Source: Erigeron canadensis (taxonomy: Eukaryota > Streptophyta > Magnoliopsida > Asterales > Asteraceae). Taken from it: 64,000 nt of DNA. The translations under genes and the position numbers were made by a program. The DNA lies in assembly GCF_010389155.1 (NCBI RefSeq), contig NC_057763.1:38422645-38486644 (forward strand). Direction: 5' to 3'. Shown in pieces: positions 1 to 11,667 of this stretch. The notes beneath the pieces were generated by a model, which ran no database searches, was not told the origin of the DNA, and saw only the letters and a list, made by a program, of their open reading frames with translations. Each line of letters begins with the position of its first letter. Position 1 is the stretch's first letter.

Positions 1-834
1 TTTTTTTTCTTTCTGAACAGTTTGTGTTCTATAGCTATGGTTTTTGACACTACTGGGATTTCTGGCTTGTTTTGGTATTGTATTTTGTTGCAAAATTGAT
101 TGCTAGCAATGAGTGAAGAGATTGCTTCTTGTTCCTCTTTTTTTTTTTTGTTGTGATCTGGTTTGTTGATTTTCAAAAAACTGCTTATTTGTGGTGTGCT
201 TTAGAAATATGAACTTAATAGATTGTCATACTTATACGATCTTTATGGGCATATATTTAAAATGCACATGTTAAAACACTTAAAGATTTGGTTGTGTATT
301 TGGAGGGGATGGTTTGCATAGATCTGATACTGATTGACCACTGACCCACAAAAGTGATTCCTCTATCACACCCTAGCAAATAAAATAAGGCTAAACAACG
401 ACGAGCCTTCAAATTGTCCTATTTTTGGATTTCAAAACTTCAACTATGAGTTTACATGTTAAAATGTTCATTTTCTAATCACAGCAAGTCCTCCAAAGCC
501 TTCATTTAAGCAACGATGGTATCGGGAAAAAACTATTTAAGTCCTGATCTTATCAGAAGTAAAAAAAACCCACTAACACAATCAGATGAGTTCTTTAAGA
601 GTATAAAAAACAAAATCAGCAGATAAGCCTTCATCATATCATCTAAATTCCCAGAAAACACAAACTATCAGCAACAAATTTAAAGAACAGAACTACCAAT
701 ATACTGAAGTAGTACTGGTCATACAAAAACTATAAAGAAACATACAAAGCATGGATCCTGTTATTTTTTATTAGTAGCATAAAATAGAGGCAATATCTGA
801 AGGTTACCATCATAGAGTACTCTTTGTTGCTTAA
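1..834. other. Intergenic, no gene recognised
   Basis: T/A-rich sequence downstream of the L33 gene. The first 20 bases are a pyrimidine tract ending in CAG and resemble a 3' splice site, so the window may open in the last intron or 3'UTR of a plus-strand gene, but no coding exon follows. The part nearest position 834 is probably the L33 3'UTR. No repeat or RNA gene was seen. Confidence 0.4.
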
Positions 835-1011
835 TCATTTCATCTTGGCTTCAGTAAAGAGGACATGCCGATTAACGCGAGGATCATACTTTCGGAATTC
901 AAGCTTAGTCGGTATCTTCCTCGGGTTCTTCTTCTTAACATAAAAGAAACCAGTTCCTGCTGCTGAAACTAGCCTTATTAAAATCGTAGCACTTTTTTTC
1001 TTCTCTCCCAT
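835..1011 (-). CDS. Ribosomal protein bL33, mitochondrial type
   Basis: One uninterrupted coding exon of 58 codons plus TGA. The product begins [20 protein letters not shown] and contains [22 protein letters not shown] and a C-terminal VLFTEAKMK, which is the bacterial-type L33 pattern (short basic protein, aromatic TGFFY segment, KYDPxxxxH). Such a protein sits near the E site of the large ribosomal subunit; a nuclear copy of this form without a transit extension is typical of plant mitochondrial L33, and the location is inferred from family knowledge. It was missed by simple ORF length filters because it is short. The upstream base pattern TTATTGTAG just before the start fits a 3' splice site, so the message probably has a 5'UTR intron. 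Length is normal for the family and no key residue looks lost. Confidence 0.9.
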   Translation of the reverse strand: MGEKKKSATILIRLVSAAGTGFFYVKKKNPRKIPTKLEFRKYDPRVNRHVLFTEAKMK

Positions 1012-1935
1012 TCTTTTAGATCTACAATAACCAGAATACCAGTCAATATATCACAAACAAAAGCAGACCAAAATTTACAACAATGTCGATTTACCAAAAG
1101 GCAAATGAAGGTTACCCAATACAAAATCAAAAAATCAGAGAAAGATTCGTTTTCTTCCCTAGCCTACACGACCACCGACCTACATGCTCACATCGTAACC
1201 CTTAACCCCTCCCACCCCTAACAACCACGTTGCTCCTCATTCCATTTTAGCACATTGTGTGTGACTCACTTACCCTCCCCCCTCCCCTTACGGCCTTACC
1301 ATATAATCGAATCACAAATTTCATTTCAAAAATTAACACATTTTACTTCCCCACTTTTATGCACTCATATCTCTCAAAACCGGAGCACGCTATCTCCCTT
1401 GGCAAAAAAAAAACCCCACCATATCTGTCACTGAACACATAACTGTACCCATTGCAGTCTTCTCCCAATTCATTACCACAGCACAACGCAGGCACACTTC
1501 TAGTTATTATCTAAACTATAAATAAACCAAAACTTGCACCCCCATTAAGATTAAGTAACACCAATAAGAAAACGCCACGTTACCATTTCCCATCCCAATC
1601 TAAAAAATGATAAAAAAAGAGAAGTTACATATCACCCTCCTCTTACACCACCACCAGCCACCCGCATCACGTGAACTGAGACAATGATTATTCCATTTAA
1701 CAATGACTATAAAATTGAAATGGTTCGGTGAAAACATAAAAATGATTCCTAGGAATAACATTAACATATGTTATATAACTTAACATATGTTATACTGTAT
1801 CATAATAAGCATATATAATTTATAACACAAAATCATATTCAAATAAGTCAATAACATTCAACAAATTATATATACATACAACTGTGACTTACTTTGAGTA
1901 TTTGTCTCTGCCGATTGAAAAACCCTAAGCCCTAA
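1012..1935 (-). promoter_or_regulatory. 5'UTR intron and telo-box leader of the L33 gene
   Basis: On the minus strand a consensus donor (AA|GTAAGT, GT at 1892-1891) lies upstream of the L33 start, and an acceptor-like TTATTGTAG lies about 10 bases before the ATG, giving a 5'UTR intron of roughly 870 bases. The leader exon next to the donor carries AAACCCTAA (1920-1928, plus strand), the telo-box found near transcription starts of plant ribosomal-protein genes, plus a second similar GCCCTAA. The transcription start itself cannot be fixed from sequence. Confidence 0.5.
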
Positions 1936-3876
1936 ACATGAAGTCCTGAAACTAACTAGTACTGTTAGATTACTTTCAATCAAGTCCAATTTTATTGAAT
2001 ATGTTACATTTCTGACCATGTTTAGTAGATTGTCACCATTTTAGTCCTTGTAATCAGTTGATCAAATAAATTGACATAAAGATGGGGTTTATGTATTTGA
2101 AAACTAAAATTTATGTGAAAATTAAGATACTAACTAAAACACACTGTGATTTGAATTTAACACAATGTGTTTTAATTGTGTTTTCTAAAAACACAATGTG
2201 TTTTCATTGTGTAATCTAAAAACACATTGTGCCAAGTTTTAAATCACAGTTTGTTTTTGATAGCGCGTGAAAATCAAAAAATTGTTCAAACATACTGTGA
2301 CATTAACTTAACACAATGTGTTTTCTAAAAAAAATTATAAGCACATTGTGTTAAATTCAGATCACAATGTGTTTTGGTCAGTTTTCTAGTTTTCACAAAA
2401 AATTTAGTTTTCAAATGATCACACCCCGTTCAAATGATCACACCCCGGTAAATTACAAATCTTTTAACTTAGATGTACACGGTTTTACTAAAATATCCTT
2501 ATGATTGTTCCCCGACCATTGACGTGACCACCCAAGATGTTTTTTTTAACAATAAGTCAGTATTTAACATCAGAAAACACCTGATCATACAATAGTGAAG
2601 TCTTACACGTATTCTAAATTATGACTTGTAGACCATGAGCCGTTGAAAATGATTCAAAAAAAAAAAACTATAGACTTGTCACTCCAAATAATCAAATCTA
2701 AGACTTGTGACTCTAAAGAATAACTAGGGATGTACTAGTTAACCACCTAAAATTTTTACATAGTAGTTTTTGTTGGGTTTCTACCACTTTGCTTAAGTTT
2801 TTGTTCTGGCTTAAAGAGTGTTTGATTTAGTTGATTTTTTGGAATTGTTGGTTTATAGAAAGATCTGATTTTTATGGAAATATATGTTGACAAGCCGGCA
2901 ACTAAAATAAAATATTAAAGATAACGAATTTGATTAAGTTGGCCAATCTGTGACATTATTATATTTTATTTTTTTGTGGCCAATCTGTGACATATTAACT
3001 TTCCCATACACCGTCGATATATTGGGACCCAAAACCCGTGGAAGACAGCATTGGACGTTACTTACGTTTCTATTTTTTTTTGTGAAAAAAACTCATTACA
3101 TATCATTAAGAAAATTTATTTTTTTAGTATAACAAAATGACAATTTGAGTCACTTCTATGTAATTAGTATAAGTTTGCATTGAAGTACTTGTTACAAACT
3201 CATGGACATAAACATTGGGAAAGAATGGTCATATACCAAATTTTGCAAAATAGACTCTGATTAGCAAAATATGTTAGAGACCTAAACAGATAGCTCATCC
3301 TACAACTAAGATATGATTTGAGTATGTCGTCCATTGAGCAAAACGCTAAACTATTTGACTTCACTTTTGTTTGTAAACGTCAATGTTGTTATAACATCAA
3401 ACATCTTTGTAACCGGGGGAAAAAAATCTACAAATTTTGCTTTGTTATAAGGCTGATAACACAAGCTACCATTTCTCCAAAAATTAGAATTTCCAAAAGA
3501 TGTATAGAACTTCCCATACATAAATTACATACAGTATCATTGCAGCTACATTTAGTTATGTATATTTCAGCTTTTATAATAGGAGGGAATGAGGGATGAC
3601 CATTGTAAGGGAATACTGGAATAGTATAAACACAGTAAAACTGAACATTCAATTTGATACAATTATGAATCACCCCCACATTTGAGGGTAGACAAGTTTA
3701 AATCACAAATAATGAACCCCATCTAGTCCCCTAGTGTATATGGAGTAATAAAAAAAATACAATCATCGTTTCGATAATCAATTATAAAGGGATTCAGCCC
3801 ACTGTTTAACTAAGTATCTTACAGGTAGGATGTCATCTAAGCTGAGCACTTTGACAGTGATCAACGGAGATCACAA
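1936..3876. repeat. Intergenic with short palindromic ACACAATGTGT repeats
   Basis: No coding exon was found. Between about 2150 and 2390 the motif AACACAATGTGTTTT or close variants occurs five or six times, spaced 25-60 bases; its core ACACAWTGTGT is self-complementary. The region looks like a decayed foldback element. The remaining sequence, including 2400-3800, is AT-rich and unassigned; 3700-3876 probably contains the 3'UTR of the HR-lesion-like gene. Confidence 0.4.
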
Positions 3877-6800
3877 CTAGCTTGTCTTCGTCTTGGAAAC
3901 CTTCCGTGATTGGCGCAGTGATATTGAGTGTTTCATCCCTATGAAATATAACAATGCTCCCAACAAAGCCATATTCTGCTTTCAAAAGGTAAATCAATCA
4001 GCAACCATTCAATATTAAAAGGACTCCTAGGTTTCTGGAAAATTGACCAAGTGCTATAAAGTAGAGATGGCAGTATAGGCGATCTGTTGGTTCAGTAATG
4101 GGATGAGTCAAAACATATTAAAAATTGAACAGGTGACACAAACCGGGTTCACAGAAAATTTTTTTGACAAAAGGTTCGAATGGTGCTACTATGGTTAATA
4201 AACTGATGTTAAAAGACTAAAGGACATTTTATGCACTAGAATACACGTTGGGCATTGACATTATTTGAACGGTCTCTTTGTTAAGCTAACATTGTCTATT
4301 TGACCGGTTTGATGCATTAAAACTTAACAACGAACTGATCCATTTTTAACATGGGTCAAAACAAAATACATGATACGAGCAAGTCTTAAAACAGTCCCAA
4401 TGACTAGATCAAAATAAAGTTTTATACACTGGCTAACGCTGTAGCAAATAAAATGTCTCAGTTCCAATGGAACTACAAGAACGCTAATTATGGAAATTTT
4501 GTTTTACGTGGAAAGGAACCCAACCCCACCCACCCACCCACACACACATATAAAAATATTTTAAAAAAAGAAAGAATGAAAAAAAAAAGTCAAAATCTAA
4601 CCTGTGTAAATTTAGTAAAAAGTTGACCAAACTCTTTATCTTCAGTATCATAGTTGTAGAAATCGTACAATATAGGTGTAAATATAAGCTGGTGTAGAAC
4701 CTGCAAGTGGATTAAAAATTTCAGAGGCTGTTATATTATGGAAGCAAACAATAAGAGCTTGTAGTGACATGAAAAACTAAATATAAATTATAATTACCAG
4801 ACAAATTGCACCAAAATAAGTACCAAATACGAAAAAAACTCCACCGAAGCCTTTAAGAACAATCACTGCCCTAACTACATTTTTTACCTGTTAAAAAAAC
4901 AACCAACACTTTTAGTTGCATAAATGAGATATATTCTATGATCATCATGTGTGGCTCCTTTGGACCTTTTTTTTTCAATTTTTAAATGAAGACATCACTT
5001 GACTTTTCAAGTTTTAACACATAGCATAATCAAAGACAGAGAGATCCTTACATCGATTTCAGGAACTTCTATGCCAGTTTTAGAGATAATCAATTTAGTG
5101 AAGACATTGAGTTTTGGTTCAAGAATCTTAACAGCGGGCCCTCCATCAGTTCCAAATTCGTTATACCTAAAAGAAGGAACAATTCCAACATCAGCACCTG
5201 ACATTCACAAAAGCAACTAAAAACGACTATGTATACGATCATGATCCAGTACAATTTTCAAAACATGAAATCTGCAGTCATTGGACACTACCTGACCCTT
5301 CCCCAAGGACCAGCCCCAAACAATGTTCACCTATCATTTTCCATCCTATGGAGTTAGCAAAACCCCCAAAGACAAAGTGCAATGTCCCTAGATTTGAACC
5401 CATGAACTTTATTCCGAACTGGTCATCCATAGTGTCCCCTCAATGAAATTTTGGTGGGGAAATGATGCCAGTGGACCTGAAGGCTACTGGCATGATCCAG
5501 AACAATATAATATTCAAAATTTCAAATAGAAGATTTTTTATATCATGTATCAATTTTGATAAATACCATTCTCTAAATGATCATAAAGAAATTCATATTA
5601 TTGACATAACGCAAAGCATCATTCTTATGCTTTACCTTATATAGTTATATGTTTTCAAATTATAGGTAAAATTAACCTTAGTTCCTTATTCCATAAGATG
5701 TTATATGTTAACTAAAAGGAATGAAAAGAAATCTATGAAAGAAACAGAAAATAAAATAAAATAAAACTTATTCCTCAATCTTAAAAACCCATCTTTGTTA
5801 AAAAGTACAATTCAAACAGAATAACTTGGAATATTGAGTGGTTTTGTAACAAATAAAGAAGACACGAGGGTAAACAAGACCATCATATCTGGCATTGTAG
5901 CACATAGCTGTTAATTTATTATAGTCAAATACAGTATATTTGTCTATCTACATTGAGGTTGTTTTGTGATGAACGATGAGTCAATGATCCAAAAAGCCAA
6001 TCATTCATGGCAGTTAAATAGCACAACATAACCACATTTAAATGCCCAAATTTAGTACATTATTCATGTATTTTCTTCATTTAAATATACACAACCATTC
6101 CAGTTCACAAAGAATATTGAGTTGTATAAGTATATTAGCAACTTTTCAAAGCACTGCATTTAAACTTTCTTTTCAAACACACCATAGTTTTCAGCAGAGA
6201 AAACAAAAAACATTTATAATATAATACCACCATCCCAGCAACAAGCAATTTGATTTTTTTTCAGGACACTTTTTAAAGATGAATAGGACATTTAAATATA
6301 GTAATGCACTAATTACCAAATCTAGTGAACAAGATTTGCAACGATAAGTCAAGAGATCAGAGTACTAACACTCTATGTTAACGATATCACCGCTCTAGAG
6401 GTGCTATAGTAGTTATTGGTCCTCCTCCAGAATATCGGTCCCGATTTAGCCTCAACCTCATAATTCTATTTCTATCCTACACTTCATATAATAATCCAGT
6501 GTAAAACTATCAACTAATCAATCTAACTTGTTACTGACGTCAATGATATACCAAAAACTTGTCTAACTATACGCCGGTTTCAAGAAAATAAACCCCAAGG
6601 GGAAATGACTTCCCACCCGCCCCGGCCTAATAATCCAATTGCTCCGGATTTTCCTGCCAAGCACACAAAGTTGACTCGACAGGACCCCATCGATTACCAA
6701 AGATTCAACCAGCAGCTCAACATAAAATCTCATGTAAACCTCGAAATAATAAGTATCCATATGTCATATTACTAACATTGAAAGAACAAATTCATAGTAC

Positions 6801-7005
6801 TAAACATAAGTCAACAACCTTTCAAAAAAAAACATAAGTCAACAACATAATCTACATTGAAAAATATACGTACATTAAAGTAAAACTTAAATCAAACAAA
6901 AACAGATCTGTGATATAAAACTGATAATTATACGTACATTTGATGAGCAGATAATATGAAGAGAGAAGCAAAAAGAAGCCTTCCTAGGAACAAGGTGAGC
7001 TCCAT
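3877..7005 (-). CDS. HR-like lesion-inducing protein (HRLI, DoxX-like membrane protein)
   Basis: Five coding exons join in frame on the minus strand: 6938-7005, 5052-5166, 4798-4887, 4602-4700 and 3877-3975, giving 156 residues. The product starts MELTLFLGRLLFASLFILSA, then has YNEFGTDGGPAVKILEPKL, VLKGFGGVFFVFG, PILYDFYNYD and NMALLGALLYFIGMKHSI, with a basic tail. This order matches the plant HR-lesion-inducing-like family (four hydrophobic segments, usually 155-160 residues). Family members are integral membrane proteins linked to cell-death phenotypes; the biochemical activity is unknown. All introns are GT-AG, and the exon 1/2 junction rebuilds a Met codon. Intron 1 (about 1.77 kb) holds SINE- or MITE-like sequence. 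The start is chosen because the first residues match the family N terminus and there is no upstream in-frame exon. Confidence 0.93.
5285..5460 (-). repeat. Possible tRNA-derived SINE fragment in HRLI intron 1
   Basis: On the minus strand this stretch contains GGTTCAAATCTAGGG, close to an RNA polymerase III B box (GGTTCRANNC), with a weak A-box-like TGGATGACCAG about 40 bases upstream. An uneven second repeat-like block at about 6460-6780 in the same intron (GC-richer, CCGGCCTAATAATCC) could be another old insertion. Neither has clear target-site duplications. Confidence 0.3.
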
Positions 7006-7251
7006 CAGATCAGATTTGATTGACTGATTGATTGAATTGGTAAAATGAGGTTAAAAAGCTATATTAATATACTTTATTATTGTACGAGTATTTTTTTAAT
7101 TAAAAGATATGATGATATTCTCACAATCTCACCTACCAAACTTATGTTATTTTTAGGGAAACTTTGATTATTGTAACAAAAATAAAAACCATTTATCAAA
7201 AATACGAGTAGTAAAATAAAATTTATTTCTTATTTTTAATCAAAAGTAAAA

Positions 7252-8139
7252 GGAAAATTTTTTCATGTTGGCAACCTAATTACATATTTACCCAACTTGA
7301 ATTAATAATTATATATATATAAATTTTGTTTAGATTATATCATATTTATCCATTGTGTTATAAAATGATTTATAATCACATATTCATAGGGAAATAGACC
7401 TATAATCTTGCTTGCCTTTAAAAAGATGATTATGTCATATTATTTGTTTAGTTAACCCCTAACTGCTTGTATTTCTTGTTATAATGCACAATAATATTTC
7501 ATACAATAAATTGGCATTATTTACATAAATTTGCTTATAAAATGGATCATTATGAATTTATGCCAATCTTTAAAAGTAGCCTAAAAACTTCAAGCTAGAG
7601 TTTTGCTAAAAAAAATACGAGTTCGCAAATTTATCCATGACGAATATAGTGTACCCCTTATCCGTCTGCGACCCGCAAATGGTTACATATTTATTTCCGT
7701 ATCGTATCCACAGATAAATTTATTAAAATTTCCCGGTCCATGACAAATAGGTATCCGCTGGTTACGGGTTTTTCTTGCACGTTGTCATCCCTATTATTAC
7801 TTAGATATACAAAAACTTTCTTACAGTGTGTGTATGTGTCTTTTGCTCTACTGATTCATACCCGATCACATACGTGTAATTGCAGCTTCAAGATGTGTTT
7901 AGATCTTGTAGGGGTTCACTTTGTGAATTACTTATATAATTCGGTTAAAATGTAATTGGTTGTTAGTTGGAAAGGACAAATAGAGAATTTAATGAGTAAA
8001 CTTGATTATAAATCATTTTATAATAAAATGGATAAATATGATATAATCTAAATAAATTTTGGATATATATGTAATTATTAATTTAAGTTAGGTAAATATG
8101 TAATTAGGGTGTTAATATGGGACATATATGAAATTCTCC
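7252..8139. mobile_element. Long-TIR element, 888 bp
   Basis: The two ends are inverted copies of each other over about 130-145 bases. The left arm contains AACCTAATTACATATTTACC and then TTAGATTATATCATATTTAT; the right arm holds the reverse complement of the same order. The ends read GGAAAATTT and AAATTCTCC. No coding capacity was seen. The centre has GGTATCCGCTGGTTACGGG-like sequence. No convincing target-site duplication was found, so the class (MULE-like or foldback) is inferred only from TIR length. It begins about 250 bases upstream of the HRLI start, so it may be part of that gene's promoter. Confidence 0.65.
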
Positions 8140-8438
8140 CAACTAACAATATGTTATCAAAACTATCAACGATAAAAAGAGGTAAATACGTAACATAAAA
8201 ACGAACTTTAGTCGTATTAGTATTTATAGAAACGATTTACTAAATTACCATTAATGAATGATAAGATTTTATATAAACTAGTAAGAGCAAGACATTACTC
8301 GGCCAAAAAGTGCTCGAGAACGTCTGGAAACGCCAATGGGACGCCACCCACACCGCTCCAAGCGGCATTCTCGAGGGAAAATTTGGTGAGGCCGGCAGGA
8401 AAGAGACGGGGTGCAAAGTAAGAGTCTCTAGGCATGGT

Positions 8439-8609
8439 CAGAGGCGTGCCTAAAGGGGGGGCCTTCAAAATTTAAAATTTTGTTATGTATTTTAAAAATT
8501 TTCATCGATTTTAAAATTTTTCTTACGGATTTTTAACATTTTGCCCCTTTTTAGATTTATATTTTATAAATTTTTTAAATTTGCCCCCTCCAAAATTTTT
8601 CCTGGTACC
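8439..8609. mobile_element. 171-bp insertion flanked by a perfect 15-bp direct repeat
   Basis: GTCTCTAGGCATGGT occurs at 8424-8438 and again at 8610-8624, exactly flanking a 171-bp segment that starts CAGAGGCGTGCC and contains G-runs near the left and C-runs near the right end. A 15-bp target-site duplication suggests target-primed reverse transcription (SINE-like). It lies inside the 5' leader of the decayed gene below, so it is younger than that gene copy. Confidence 0.65.
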
Positions 8610-8800
8610 GTCTCTAGGCATGGTGGACCACTTTTGAACGTCGGCAACGGCTACTTCGACTAATTTTGAACCAATTTTTTTTTTCTTTTTTAACCTCCAC
8701 ATTTCCTTCTTTACCTCAATCTTTCTTTCCTTCTTTCAAAATTCTCTATACTTTCTCTCTATATTTTTATAAAATTTTCATAATCTTTTATAAAAAAAAA

Positions 8801-9230
8801 ATGTATCCATACTACAACAATCCCAACTTTCGTCCACCGCCTCCGACAAATACGAAACCGCCACCTGACATGAACGACCCGAATCTTCACAATAATCCGC
8901 ATTTTATTAATATGGTGTCGAACATGAATGTGGGATCACCTATGGGTTCCGGATTCGTGCCATGGATTGGCTCATTGAGCCAAAATTTCGGGTGGGGAGC
9001 CATTCCATCTTCACCGGCAACAATGTTTGGTACATATATACACTTATATATATACATATTTCAGTTTATATATACATACATATAGTTTTCGGTTTATATA
9101 TACATGTATATATATATATATCGATTCTCAAAGAATGGCGTCGACTCCACCGGAAACTCCTTTTTCGACCCAACCTCCACCAGATTTTGAAACGGTTCAA
9201 GAAACCGAACCTCAAAACCCGGATGATTTA
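8801..9230 (+). pseudogene. Broken N-terminal part of a Harbinger-associated Myb/SANT-type protein
   Basis: From the ATG at 8801 the frame encodes MYPYYNNPNFRPPPPTNTKP followed by a Pro/Asn-rich stretch ending near 9030 (SSPATMFG). A run of TATA/CATATA repeats of about 90 bases then interrupts it, and a later frame continues SQRMASTPPETPFSTQPPPD and ETVQETEPQNPDD before losing similarity. The composition and phrases such as STPPETPFSTQPP resemble the N terminus of low-complexity proteins accompanying PIF/Harbinger transposons in Asteraceae, often mis-annotated as glutathione S-transferase T3-like; that assignment is from memory of the family, not from a search. The SANT/Myb and C-terminal domains are absent. 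The upstream sequence 8290-8423 plus 8625-8800 looks like the matching leader. Confidence 0.5.
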
Positions 9231-9967
9231 ATTCTTGTTTGTAGGTTGAAGATGAAAGAAAACCTGGGTTTGTTCACAGAAAGATGAAGACTCCAAAACC
9301 AACAAGCCACACGGACGATTTTTGTAAGTAACTCTAAAAGACTCATGGAGTCATGGTTGTGTTGTTTGGAGAAGATGAAAATAGGTGAAAAAACAAAAAT
9401 GCCCCTCAAGTGATTTGCACATGAGGGGGTTAACGGATCCAGGAACGAAATAAAAACCACAAGGATGATTTGGGCCAAAAGTTAACCGTAAGAATGAAAA
9501 CTGCGAAAACAAAAATTCATATGGACAATTTTTGCACTTAACTCATATTAAAAATTAACTTACACATAAATCTATTAATTTATATTCCTTTTGTGGATAT
9601 TTCTTTTAATATTAATTATTTATAAGTTTTATAACTTCTTTTTACCTGGAAATATATTTTTCATAATTTAATTCTTAATAATCATGAAAAACTCAAAAGT
9701 ATAAATAGTTATATAGTATGTGTAAAAAATATTCTCTTAAGGAAAAATTAAAAATTATAACTTAATGGTCGATTAAAAATAATATAAATTAATAAGACAT
9801 TTCCGATAATTATTATTGGTAATATATATATTTTTTAGACCCATATTTTTTATCTTTAAAATTTTAATTACAATACATGTACAAATAATTTTTGGAGTAA
9901 AATAAGTTTTTTAATTGATTAATAAGCTGTTTAGATAAGTAGTTTTTTAATATATATAAAGAAAAAA
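9231..9967. repeat. Repeat debris, no gene
   Basis: The part 9280-9540 contains phrases seen in Asteraceae MULE-like terminal repeats (CACAAGGATGATTTGGGCC, CACATGAGGGGGTTAACGG) but the ends could not be paired. From 9540 to 9967 the sequence is AT-rich with no recognisable feature. Confidence 0.35.
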
Positions 9968-10404
9968 GAGAAAATTTCATTACATCACCTTGTGGTTTGT
10001 CATTTTATCATTTTTCGCCCCTGTGCTTTTTTAGTATTACTAAATCACTCTAAGGTGACTTTTTGCTTCATTACAAGCCCCCCTCTTTAACGAATGTTTC
10101 TCGTGCACCGTTAACCCCCTCACGTGCATACCACGTGAGGGTGTTATTTTACATTTCAATCTAAATTTACTTTTATAACACACTTTTACCGACCTTATTC
10201 ACAATAATTGATCAAAACCTTTTCCCCAAATATTCTTTTCATCCTTGTCACATAGAATTAGGGTCACATAAAACAATAAAAAAAATTTCCTCTTTTTCTT
10301 ACCGAGATCTGATTTTTATCTTCAAATAAAAAAGAAAAAAAAAAGAAAGTGATGGTCACTTGCTTTCGCATACGATATTAAATCACTAATCACTTCAATA
10401 TCTT

Positions 10405-10790
10405 TTACTTTTGCAAGAAACAATTTTCCACAGCCTCATAACCCATACAATCCTCGTCTTTTATAACAAAAAGGTCATTTTTCTCTTTATTCGCTGACGG
10501 AGAAACAACGTTATCCTGAACAATTCCTTTACTAGAAAGGGCTTTAGCATAAGGATTGTTAATGTCTAATCCTATCGAGCTGTGAATGCCGGGCACACTT
10601 TTAAACCTAACAAAACCAAAACGAGCACCACTTTTGGATTTCTTATAAGCGATGAACACAACCACCACGCACGACTCCCCATTGATTACATGAGTCCCAG
10701 ATATCTTTAATCGAAGCTTTCCATGATATATTAGTCACGAAGATAGAGGTTGAAAGTTTTTCGATAGACCGATGATTGAGGTTATTAGCA
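10405..10790 (-). pseudogene. Captured RRM fragment of a LINE-type retrotransposon ORF, frameshifted
   Basis: On the minus strand one frame reads KLSTSIFVTNISWKASIKDI followed by WDSCNQWGVV, then the sequence shifts frame and continues VFIAYKKSKSGARFGFVRFK. Together these are the two halves of an RRM (RNP2-like IFVTNI, RNP1-like GFVRF) of the kind found at the N terminus of plant LINE polyproteins. The downstream sequence (to 10405) encodes unrelated or diverged residues. The frameshift and missing reverse transcriptase show it is dead. It sits inside the MULE-like element, as a captured fragment. Confidence 0.6.
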
Positions 10791-11048
10791 TTACCTTTTG
10801 AACCATGTCGTTAAAAGCTTTCTGCCACTGAAACTTACCATGAGCACGTTGTTGTTGTTGTTGTTGTTGTTATTATTATTAATGAAATTTGATTTTGATT
10901 GATTACTTAGGGCAGGGGATAATGTGGTTGAACATTGCATTTTCAGATGAGTTTTTAGGTGATGGCTTAACTATTTACTGATAAATAGTTGGTAGTCATT
11001 GTAGAGAGAAATCGAATGAAAGACAGTGGTGATAAAACTTTAGAATTA

Positions 11049-11372
11049 GGGATTAGTGCGCCGGAATGCAACAAACTATGCCAAAAAGGTTATAGTGTGC
11101 ACAAACTAACGTTTTTTTTCTTTTGTATGCATAAACTTAGTAAAAATGTTCAAATCATGCAATGGGTATACGTGGCAGCCCGTATGAGCTGCTACGTGTA
11201 AAAAAATATTTTTTGAACCGGCCACGTGTAAGGTTTTTATTGGTCGGTCACAAAAAGTTGCATGATATAAAATTTTTTATTAAGTTTATGCATATAATAA
11301 AAAAAAAAACGTTAGTTCGTGCGCACTATAACCTTTTGGGCATAGTTTGTTGCATTCCAGCACACTAAACCC
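11049..11372. mobile_element. 324-bp MITE nested in the MULE-like element
   Basis: Terminal inverted repeats of about 60 bases begin GGGATTAGTGCGCCGGAATG on the left and mirror GTTGCATTCCAGCACACTAA on the right. A 9-bp duplication TTAGAATTA flanks it (11040-11048 and 11373-11381). There is no coding capacity. The 9-bp TSD and long TIR fit a Mutator-type MITE, inserted after the host element was in place. Confidence 0.85.
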
Positions 11373-11667
11373 TTAGAATTATTAAGGAAGAAAAGATAGA
11401 GAAAATGATAGATTTTTAAGGATAGGTGAATTTTGATCAATGGGTTTGTAATGGATGGAAGAAATGGGCGTTATGGGTGGCAAAATACGAAAATACCCTC
11501 ACGTGGTATGCATGTCGGGGGGGTAACGAAAGGAGACAAATGACAATTAGACGGAGGGTGGTGTATTAATACAAATAGTCACCTTAGGGTGATCTAAAAA
11601 AAACAAAAACATAGAGGCGAAAAATGATAAAATGACAAACTATAGGGTGATGTAATGAAATTTTTTC

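Larger units (their letters stand above)
9968..11667. mobile_element. MULE-like element with ~190-bp TIRs and 9-bp TSD
   Basis: Left end GAGAAAATTTCATTACATCA and right end (reverse complement) GAAAAAATTTCATTACATCA open inverted repeats that extend about 190 bases, to the paired CACGTGCATACCACGTGAGG-type segment on each side. The 9-bp AAGAAAAAA flanks both ends (9959-9967, 11668-11676), the duplication length of Mutator-like elements. The 1.7-kb interior has no transposase; it carries a captured reverse-transcriptase-associated RRM fragment and a nested 324-bp MITE, so it is a non-autonomous, Pack-MULE-like composite. A (GTT)n/(ATT)n microsatellite lies at 10846-10880. Confidence 0.8.

Noticed and set aside
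6563..6760. 65-codon reading frame in HRLI intron 1
   Set aside because: No family similarity, lies wholly within a well-supported intron, and the local sequence looks repeat-derived.
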